Source of the DNA: Beroe ovata
Taxonomy: Eukaryota > Ctenophora > Nuda > Beroida > Beroidae
Assembly (NCBI GenBank): GCA_946803715.1
Contig: CAMPET010000223.1
Span: forward strand, 70,929 to 119,721
Direction: 5' to 3'
DNA: 48,793 bases
In this document: in pieces, positions 41,217-48,793 of the stretch
How positions within the stretch are numbered: position 1 is the first letter of the stretch
Layout: every line of letters starts with the position of its first letter
Made by a program: the position numbers and the translations under genes
Notes under the pieces: generated by a model
Database searches by the model: none
What the model was told of the DNA's origin: nothing
What the model saw: the letters and a program-made list of their open reading frames with translations, nothing else

Positions 41217-41692
41217 GGAGCTAAAGAAGTATCAAGTGAGATGCTTGGNCCAAGAGTAAGTCCCCAATAAATACATCAAAATCCTAAAAATTTAGATATA
41301 ATAACTCTGAAATCGTAACATTCAATAAATGTCCTGCATGGGCTCGCTGAAAGGGGAAATAGAAGTTCCCTATCAAACTCTATAACCATCTTGCTGAAAT
41401 GAAACGTTCAGTTACCGGACTGTCAGTGTTAGAGAGACTTGTAGCTGTGAGGGAAGCTAAACCAGGGGTCTATAACCATCTTCACTAAAAGCCCGTATTC
41501 AATCATACAATACCTAATACGCTGGGATGAGCCCAGTTGACTTATATTAAAAGAAATACCCCGTTAAATTTACCCTGTGTGATATGGGGAAACGGGCTTC
41601 CCACCAAACTGTTACAATACTTATGCATAGATGTAACTCTAGTTACTTCTCAAAACCGGGACTTACTACATAGATACAAATTTCTATCTTAA
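41217..41692. other. Unassigned repeat-derived DNA between two LINE fragments
   Basis: Contains an N at 41249 within ATGCTTGGnCCAAG. The phrase CTATAACCATCTT occurs twice, around 41381 and 41471. No ORF. Confidence 0.35.
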
Positions 41693-41965
41693 TTATGATT
41701 TCAACACGATCTTCCTTCTAAAATTTATCCTATTGGATACAATGATCCCTATAACCTTGTTGATGAAGATATCGTCCCTGGCACAGTTTAGGAGAGTGAT
41801 ATGGTCACGCATCAAATCCTCTTCTTCATCCACTCCGTTCCCAGCAACCAACCTATCCAAAACCGCCTCCCTAAGTTCCTGATCAACAAGTGGGCATTCT
41901 GCAACGACGTGGAATGCATCTTGACCTGCTTCCTCACACTGACATAAGCCTGTTGGGAATTTCCT
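41693..41965 (-). pseudogene. C-terminal tail of a second LINE ORF2
   Basis: On the minus strand, ending TAA at 41693-41695. Reads GLCQCEEAGQDAFHVVAECPL then DQELREAVLDRL, the C-x1-C...H...C zinc motif typical after the RT of many non-LTR elements, and ends IIVSNRINFRRKIVLKS. The upstream part is lost where a hairpin element (41973-42018) lies. It is unrelated to the ORF1 element by position; shared origin cannot be tested here. Confidence 0.65.
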
Positions 41966-41972
41966 TGCATTG

Positions 41973-42018
41973 CCAACGGTAGGGAAAAACCCTACAAGGA
42001 TAAAACCGGCCAGCTAGC
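41973..42018. repeat. Degenerate GTAGGATTT-family hairpin (copy)
   Basis: CAACGGTAGGGAAAAACCCTACAAGGATAAAACCGGCCAGC: right-arm blocks of the family. It abuts the break in the LINE ORF2 tail. Confidence 0.45.
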
Positions 42019-43038
42019 ATAGTGAGGCCAGTTGTTAATTCTATAAAGGTAAGGCGCTGTAATTTGTATAGTAATAGTGCAATGTACATGGGGTGATTCA
42101 GAATCAGTGCTTGAAAATACATCGATTCCTGTCAGTTTTACCAAAAAAGAGACAAAAAAGTAGTACAAGTGCAGGATTACTGAAATAACATTGGCACTGC
42201 AAAATCAAGATTCGATTCCGCCGTAATGCCTGCCATAAAATCCTGCCAGTGAGGATATTGAGTAATTTACAAATTTGGGCTGTGCTGTCCATTTTTTCCC
42301 TCGGGCGCATGAGAAATAGTGGACACATACAAAGTAATATCTATATAGCATCAGGCTATGACATCAAATATTAGTGTTTGGCGAAAATAGGGTCCATCAT
42401 CAATTCATCTATAATTATCAAGCAGTCTGACTTAATATGATTTTAGTCCAAGATTCCAAGGTAGTGGGTCTTTTTAGGTGGTTGCATGTGCTCATTTTCC
42501 TTACTTCGTGTTACATAGACTAATAGTAGCATATTCATAGCCAGGAATTTCCTGGCCATAGATATGCTGTGATGCCAGTGTCACTTTGCTACAGAGATGT
42601 ATCTACATCTGAAGTTATGAAGGAGGGAGAATAAGGGTCAGTGGCTTAGGGCATTTCAATCCATTTCAATGGAGAGTCCTTCTTAATGGTATGAGGGAGA
42701 GCTCCCTTCTGAATCCTTTGACTCCTTTGTTTCTGCTTAACAACCTTTATATCAGTCAGCCCCAAGTCAACACTTCCTTAATCAAAAAGGGCTTTTTGGT
42801 AGCTAACCCGGGATCCTTCTGCACCAGTCAAAATTGTGCTGTCAATTTCAAATTGATTTTTGATGCAAGTTTGTCACCATGTAAGTTTGACTCCATTTCG
42901 TTTTTAGAAGGACCCCCACTTTGAGTTGAGGTTTTATGTTGAGGCTGAGGACTTTGGTGTCTGGTATCTTCTAACTTTACCATGTATCAAGTTATTATCA
43001 CCAATAAAACCTATTACCTGATCATCCCCAATCAGCTA
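42019..43038. other. Intergenic / ZRANB1 5' region
   Basis: A decayed palindrome-family piece lies near 42215-42330 (AAAATCCTGCCAGTGAGGA; CTGTCCATTTTTTCCCTCGGGCGCATGAGAAATAGTGGACA). After that the DNA is unremarkable. The ZRANB1 promoter is not evident; a CAG acceptor at 43033-43035 just before the start ATG allows a 5' UTR intron. Confidence 0.35.
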
Positions 43039-45880
43039 ATGAACTGTGATGAAAGTCACAAATGGACTTGTACTGCATGCAGCTATGCTAATTGGCCACT
43101 TGCCAAGAAGTGTGTATTGTGCTTGATACCAAAAGATAATGCCATTGATCCCGAGACAGGAAAAATAAAGTCTGACATTATATTGCTCCCAAAGAGCAAA
43201 TGGACTTGCAAGGTATGCTCCTATACTTTTACGTAGTGAAAAATTTCTCCCATTCAAAATATCGCATTTTCATATTTTAATTACTGCCTTTTTAAGAAAT
43301 GAAATGCATACTATAACTAAATATTCACTTAATGTAAGTTGTCCGAGTTGAATTTAATGCCCTTCTCCTTTCATTTTTCAGAAATGTACCTTTGACAACT
43401 GGCAAGCTTCCAACAAATGCACTATGTGTAATTTTGCTAAAGATGACACAATATTGGACTCCAATGACCAAGTCTCCGGTGGTGCATGTGCAGCTTTGCC
43501 AAACACAGCTTCAGGTCTAGTGAGGCACTCTAGGAGGTCAAGGAAGAACAGGTCATCTTGCAATGAGGTTGGCTTCTAATCAAACTATCATATTTTTAAA
43601 CTTTGTCGTTTTTAAATGGTTATTAAGAATAGGAATTGAAAATAGGTTCTTTTAGACAGTGTTCCTTTCAGCTGAATGAGAAATGGGTATGTGCCAGATG
43701 TACTTATGCAAATTTTGCAAAGACAAAGAAATGTGTCATGTGCCAGAGCTCTCCTACTCCAACTTATATAAGACAGGTCAGCAGAAGCAAAGATCCTGTT
43801 ACCCTCTCTGAAAGTTAAATGATTCAGTATGATCTTTGTTGTTCTGGCTTTAGAAGCCGTGGATACTGGATATCACCTATCTCTAGTAGTAAGCGCGATC
43901 AGGAAGCTATCCAAGATAACTCAGAATACCATTATTTGCAGCTCTCGAACTCAAGTTCCTCCAGTTCAGACAGTCTCCACAGCACAGAATCACGACGATC
44001 TGGTACATCGCGGATCATTGAGAAGTGCACCCGTCCTGTGGGCGAACAGCAGAGTGGACAGCAACTGCAGAGAAGCGGGTCAGGAGCAGCCCCCCGATCA
44101 GAGAGATCTGATTCGAGGAGGCAGGCAGAGAGGCGGAAAGTACTGTACGATTCAACAAGGAAAAAGCAGATACGTAACAAGATCCTCCAAGACGATTGGG
44201 TCTGGATACATGCATGTATAGGTGTGTATACTACATACTATACATGTGTAATGTGTATGCAGTCATCCACAGGTCAATGTATTGTGGTGGATTTGACACA
44301 CCTCTTGCAGGTGCTATGGACGGTGATACAGTCCCAGTGGAGACGTACATTAAGAGAGGGGGATCTATCACCCGATCTCTGACTCCAGAAGAGGCACGGA
44401 TACTCAGCTGTGATACATGCACCGTGGATCCTGGGCAGACACTCTCACATCTCACCATTCGACACTCCAACCACAACGTTGCTGTCGTCCTTCTCAGTCA
44501 CCAGGTAATGAGGTGCTGTTATCACGTGACGTGTTATCACGTGACGTGCTGTTATCACGTGACGTGTTATCTCGTGACGTGCGGTTTTCACGTGACGTGT
44601 TATCACGTGAAGTGTTATCACGTGAAGTGTTATCACGTGATATGATACCGTATACCTATTCCGTATATTCTGTTTATTCGTACACACTACACATAGATAT
44701 GAAATGACCAGTTCCCCATCGTAATTGTTACCAGTCACCATTCCTCTGTTTTTGGGGACTGTTGCCACAGTAATCTGGTCATTGTTCTGTGTGGTTAAAT
44801 CGTTACCACACCCCTGTCCCCTCAGTCAAGACCAAGTGGAACTGGTAACCTGAAGAGAATGCCATCGTCCGAATGCCCGAGCACCGCCACAGAAATACGC
44901 AGAGTGGTGGCATCCAATCTGAGACAGTACAATGACGGAGATTTCTACTGTAACTATATGTGTGACCCAGTCACATTTCTACTACCTTACGGTACGTGCA
45001 ATAAACACATTATTCTGGCCATTATTAGGTACATCTATATCAGTGAATACGGAGTCCCATAACTGATCACTGCACTCAAATACCCAAACATTTGTTACAT
45101 TCCTACAGAGATACTGACGTTTGCAAGTTCCACACAGAAGTGTGTTTTCGATGAAATACTGGACCTTGATGCACAAAAAGGTTTGTGTATACGATACACT
45201 GTATGGTGTATACTTGTTTCACCATATATTACAAAACTATTGTATAGATATCGGCCAATACATGACGTATACACAGTAAGTCGGTACAGTAGGTATAGTG
45301 ATGAACATTGAACACTGCAATACACTGTACATGGATCTATCATGACAAATGACAGTACCTACCTATAGCTTGAGTATCGATGTAAAATGTCACGATCCCA
45401 GTGGAATAACGTGTTTTACACGTGTGATAACGTTTTACACGTGTTTCAGTCCTTGACGAGAACAGGGTAGTGAATTGGGATAAGGAGATAGTGAGCGAGC
45501 ACAAAAGCAGGCTGTATCCGCTGTGGAACAGAAGTGCTGGAGACTGTCTTCTCGATAGTGCTCTACAGGTACATTCGGGTGGTCATGTGGTTTCTGGTAC
45601 ATCTGCTTGTATAGTGTATAATGATACTTGCCTGTACACTATACAATATACAATGTATATTGTATAGTGTACAGGCAAGTATCATTATACATTGTATAAA
45701 CTGTAGGTATACATTGTATACACTATACACAGTTGTACTGTCATAGTTCTCATATAGACATGATTGCCCCATATTTTTCCTTCATAAGCCCCCTTCTGTT
45801 CAGGCGACTTGGGGTGTAATGGACCGGGATGGTGCTCTGAGACGCGCACTCTCCAACACACTAGTGAACGCAGCTGACAA
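43039..45880 (+). CDS. ZRANB1: ZRANB1/TRABID, OTU deubiquitinase with three NZF fingers (5' part; cut by window end)
   Basis: TRABID cleaves K29/K33/K63-linked ubiquitin and acts in Wnt signalling. Exons in phase: 43039-43212, 43382-43567, 43672-43776, 43828-44221, 44311-44504, 44826-44991, 45109-45180, 45450-45568 and 45804-45880, then a GTGAGT donor. NZF 1 (WTCTACSYANW...KCVLC), NZF 2 (WTCK|KCTFDNW...KCTMC, split by an intron) and NZF 3 (WVCARCTYANF...KCVMC) are complete. A Ser/Arg-rich linker is followed by the ankyrin-like AnkUBD (IRNKILQDDWVWIHACIG, TPEEARIL, LSHLTIRHSN). The OTU starts with RLYPLWNRSAGDCLLDSALQATWG, where the Cys of AGDCLLD is the catalytic nucleophile. The catalytic His part lies beyond 45880. 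Intron 3 is only 51 bases (43777-43827), forced by phase. Confidence 0.94.
44518..44642. repeat. Array of TCACGTGA palindromes in ZRANB1 intron 5
   Basis: Seven CACGTG cores plus one degenerate (CTCGTG) in about 125 bases. Units run (T)TATCACGTGACGTG or TATCACGTGAAGTG, spaced about 13-18 bases. The core with flanks, TCACGTGA, is the bHLH-zip site used by MITF/TFE, USF and MAX proteins. It could be a short minisatellite or a clustered regulatory element. Confidence 0.75.
45616..45690. repeat. 75-base perfect palindrome in ZRANB1 intron 8
   Basis: Left arm GTATAATGATACTTGCCTGT..., centre A at 45653, right arm its exact complement; 37 base pairs with a one-base loop. Nearby TGTATA-rich sequence extends it imperfectly. 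It may be a fold-back MITE or an RNA hairpin source. Confidence 0.8.
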
Positions 45881-46341
45881 GTGAGTCCACACTATGAGTT
45901 GACCATAATGTGTCACTATTGTAGTACGATAGGGCTATCCTTCGCTGAAAATGTAAGAGCCCGAAACATGCAACTTCGTTACACTGCACAATGATGCTCC
46001 TTCATAAAACACAGTGTCACCATCTGGCCGATCCAAATATATATGAGACAGTATTGTGTCCGGAGTAGTAGCCCCTGCTACAGGTATTGGCTATTCAACC
46101 GGTAATGGAGTTCGTTACGAATGTCTCATGTGGGAGGAAACTCATTTGGGAGGAGAGAGAGGGGGGATGTAGCGGGGAGGGGTTGTTTCTATATATAAAC
46201 CCGGTCCCCGATCAATGTTCTGCAATGATGAGTTGAGATAATACCTGGCTATTGAATGGTATTGATTTGTTACAATATTAGAATGAATAGGATTAGTAGC
46301 GCGGACGATTGACTCCGAAATGGAGACTCCCTCTCCACATA
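45881..46341. other. ZRANB1 intron 9 with possible LTR remnant
   Basis: A purine tract (GGGAGGAGAGAGAGGGGGGA, about 46148-46167) is followed by TGTAGC, then TATATAAA at 46192-46199 and a TTACA at 46270-46274. This has the order polypurine tract, LTR start, TATA box expected at a 3' LTR. No matching LTR or target duplication was found, so it is tentative. Confidence 0.3.
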
Positions 46342-46917
46342 ATTAACATGGATCTTTTGGATCACGGAGCGCATATGGCGGAGCGCATATAACAGTGTAT
46401 CGCGCGTTCCGTCTACGAAATATTGATTTGGCGGAGCGCTAATTAGTTCTATGTGAGTGTGTGCCCTGCGTGTATTTGTTATGTAATATTGATACGCGTG
46501 TGTAACAACATACGTACATTGTTGATGTGCGTGTGTAATTACACTGTACACTACCTTCATACACTCGATATTTTCAGGAACTCCCAGGGAAAAATTTCCG
46601 GAGCCCCGGAAAAAGTGGTTAGAATAATTTTTGTCCGATTGAGATTTCGATTAAAGTCAGGGACCATTCGAGTAAAACTACAACAATAATAAGTAGTAAC
46701 TGAATTAAAATTATACTAATTAAAATTATAGCAGGACCCACGGCTTCTGTTACTCTGATCTCTTGCATAGGGCTATCCTATTTTCTTCCAGGTAAAAACA
46801 ATGGTAGTGTAATGAAAGTCGTACCAGTCGGAGTGTTGATAGAAATCGATAATTGTAAATGCTTTTCATTCTCAAGTGGTGTCAGACGTGCAAGGTCTAC
46901 ATGCTCCCCGTTGTTGA

Positions 46918-48180
46918 GTGGCGTCAAACCTCTTGGGTACAGTCAAGTTCTTAGTATGGGTTTTACCAAGTGGCAGCATCGCACGGGTTTCGAAGGTATA
47001 CCCTGGTAGTACCTCTGATAAAGAACTGTTTGTCGCAACTGATTGGGCCAAGCTTCTGTCACCCGGCGACAAAGTCCTGGCGGACAAGGGATTCCTCCTA
47101 GCGGATGTTCTCCCAGAAGGTGACATTGTCAGCAATCATTATTGATGCATAACCGTCAAGAGTATTATAATTTTATCTACACCGTTATCGATCGCCAAAT
47201 TACTTGAAAATTGAAGCTGTCAAACAAAAGGTGATCGAATCGAATCCCGACGACACTGGTGCAGCACCTTGCTACATTAGTGCAATACTGGTGCGATACC
47301 GTAATGGTACAGAAAGGACACTAGTGTGGTACTATAATGACACTGGTGCGACACCATAATTTGACTGCGACACAATTTGTCCTTATAAAACATCATTGTA
47401 ATAATTATATGATATCTGTCTGTCCAGTTTGGAATGCCGATTGGAATGTTTGTGCCCAGGACGCTTAAAACCACTCAGCTCGCAAACGAGAAACATCGTT
47501 CATGACGTTTGACACCACTTAAGAATTTCCAATGTCCGTTGTCCATGTTGACAACATACTCATACAAATTCCCCTTTTATGCCCTTTTGTGCCCCATTGT
47601 GCCTGTTTTTTGCCCCCTTTGCGGGAAGAGTTCAAATCAAGGTGCATAATAGGTCTTGCTAGTAGTTATAGTACTAACATAGGTCATAGTACCTACTTAT
47701 TAATTCTCTGCCTGTCGTAGAGTGATGCCTGAGTGATGCGTTTAAACTATCTAGGTGTCACATGTAACGTTCCATCTGGCCTGTGGGGTAACAAGAAGCA
47801 ACTGACCGCCCAAGAAGCGATGTATTCACAGGACATCAGCTCTGTTCGTGTTCACGTCGAAATGATAATTGGGTGATTAGCAGAATTATATCTTTGATCC
47901 TTTAATATCACGTGACACGTGGTTTTGCGAGTTTATAATATAGATATACCAGTCTCCATACTCTGAAAATTGAGAGGCTTTTGCAATATTTCCATATAAT
48001 CATTAGCTCTTAATATATAATGTCAGTGAAAGTATTTGTATTTGAGTTTGTTGCGCATGTTTCAGATATATGAAAAGATTCAAGATCCTCGGCAATACAC
48101 TGAGAAGAGTGACATGGGAAACGTTTCTAAAATTGTCTCAGTCATCGGGTTCTTGGTCAACTTCCAGTCTGACAAAATTT
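46918..48180 (+). pseudogene. Broken DDE transposase (DDE_Tnp_4, Harbinger/ISL2EU-like)
   Basis: Three separated blocks on plus. Block 1 (46918-47145): FLVWVLPSGSIARVSKVYPG, SDKELFV, then LSPGDKVLADKGFLLADVLPEG, with the Asp of LADKGF as a catalytic acid; it ends in TGA. Block 2 (about 47790-47875): KKQLTAQEAMYSQDISSVRVHVEMIIG, with the Glu of HVE as the last DDE acid. Block 3 (about 48064-48180): YMKRFKILGNTL, then after a one-base frame shift GNVSKIVSVIGFLVNFQSDKI and TAG. A GG|GTGATT donor and TTTCAG acceptor (to 48063) could be an intron between blocks 2 and 3. Between blocks 1 and 2 is a minisatellite-like stretch. The 5' part with the first Asp was not found. Non-functional as read. Confidence 0.65.
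47252..47372. repeat. ACACTGGTGC-type minisatellite inside the transposon
   Basis: Repeats of (G)ACACTGGTGC(A/G)(A/C)(C/T)ACC, with variants CACTAGTGTGGTAC and ACTGGTGCGATACC, about 35 bases apart. It interrupts the transposase between its two catalytic blocks. Confidence 0.55.
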
Positions 48181-48712
48181 AGAAATAGTGACTGAATTTG
48201 TGCTTCTAGAGAAAATCTGTGCAGAGATTCTTAAGCTTTATAGTCATTGTAGTTTTACTCAGATGGTCCCTGACTTTAATCGAAATCTCAATCGGACAAA
48301 AATTATTCTAACCACTTTTTCCGGGGCTCCGGAAATTTTTCCCTGGGAGTTCCTGAAAATATCGAGTGTATGAAGGTAGTGTACAGTGTAATTACACACG
48401 CACATCAACAATGTACGTATGTTGTTACACACGCGTATCAATATTACATAACAAATACACGCAGGGCACACACTCACATAGAACTAATTAGCGCTCCGCC
48501 AAATCAATATTTCGTAGACGGAACGCGCGATACACTGTTATATGCGCTCCGCCATATGCGCTCCGTGATCCAAAAGATCCATGTTAATACACCCTAACCC
48601 AGCACACAGGCCTCTCCATCATCATAAGGACTTAAGACCCCAACTATAGTCGTGACGCGTCACCTTTGACGCGACGCATAACAAAACTTCCCCGATATTG
48701 ACAATCCCTTGC

Positions 48713-48793
48713 TCTATCCCCTCCCCTCTCCCCTCTCCCCTCACACTACCCCCTCTCCCCACACACTACCCCCTCTCCCCTCACACTACCCCC
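48713..48793. repeat. C-rich tandem repeat at the window end
   Basis: Units of about 25 bases, CCCTCTCCCCTCACACTACC, repeated about three times with small changes and running off the edge. Confidence 0.8.

Larger units (their letters stand above)
46342..48588. mobile_element. 2.25-kb DNA transposon with about 345-base terminal inverted repeats
   Basis: Positions x and 94930 minus x are complementary from 46342/48588 inward to about 46688/48242, with few mismatches. The ends read TTAACATGGATCTTTTGG and its complement. Both ends begin with TTAA, which could be the target duplication. Fragments of a DDE-type transposase lie inside. It lies beyond the last visible ZRANB1 exon, most likely within an intron of that gene. 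Confidence 0.8.

Noticed and set aside
44231-44768. Minus-strand frames through the CACGTG array (repeating HVIT)
   Set aside because: Translation of a palindromic DNA repeat, opposite well-supported ZRANB1 exons.
1-48793. CRISPR arrays, operons, bacterial defence islands
   Set aside because: All recognisable genes are spliced eukaryotic genes; no direct repeats with regular unique spacers were seen.

Overview
The window looks like a compact genome of an early-branching animal. A sponge is my best guess, from gene content and architecture; nothing in the sequence proves it. Eleven recognisable animal-type genes and one unrecognised exon are packed at about one per 4 kb. Most are split by short GT-AG introns of 50-200 bases. 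Blocks of transposable-element debris lie between and inside the genes. There is no operon, CRISPR array, plasmid feature, or convincing tRNA/rRNA gene.

Layout. 1-1.5 kb: 3' end of NOP56 (+). 1.9-3.0 kb: MITEs and hairpin elements. 3.5-10.7 kb: SKIC3/TTC37-like TPR gene (+), with a family of 0.4-kb repeats in its third intron. 11.2-12.9 kb: YIPF6 (+). 13.5 kb: a short orphan exon. 14.75-15.58 kb: MIF-like tautomerase/cytokine (+), with a 147-base assembly gap in intron 1. 16.3-17.4 kb: FCF1 (+), with a MITE in its only intron. 17.9-18.8 kb: Rab32/38/29-like GTPase (-). 19-20.4 kb: degenerate tandem repeats and a TIR element. 20.8-23.2 kb: RPRD1 (-). 23.9-25.2 kb: CNOT11 (-), uninterrupted. 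25.6-30.5 kb: transposon block with a 1.75-kb near-perfect palindrome made of Penelope-like GIY-YIG fragments. 31.3-36.25 kb: three-PDZ scaffold gene (+). 36.5-37.9 kb: two tandem secreted hevein-type chitin-binding paralogues (-). 38.8-42 kb: a LINE with intact ORF1 and a clipped ORF2, then a second LINE tail (-). 43-45.9 kb to the edge: ZRANB1/TRABID deubiquitinase (+), cut off inside its OTU domain. 46.3-48.6 kb: a DNA transposon with about 345-base inverted termini, lying downstream of the last visible ZRANB1 exon.

Five genes act in RNA metabolism: NOP56 (box C/D snoRNP), FCF1 (18S rRNA maturation), SKIC3 (Ski-exosome decay), RPRD1 (RNA polymerase II CTD) and CNOT11 (CCR4-NOT). The others cover Golgi traffic (YIPF6, Rab), ubiquitin signalling (ZRANB1), innate cytokine/tautomerase (MIF), scaffolding (PDZ) and secreted carbohydrate binding (hevein pair). 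I assigned gene names by reading translated exons against remembered families. Exon borders come from GT-AG sites and reading phase, without transcript evidence. Several isolated single Ns coincide with duplicated flanks or repeat edges, so parts of the repeat blocks may be assembly joins.
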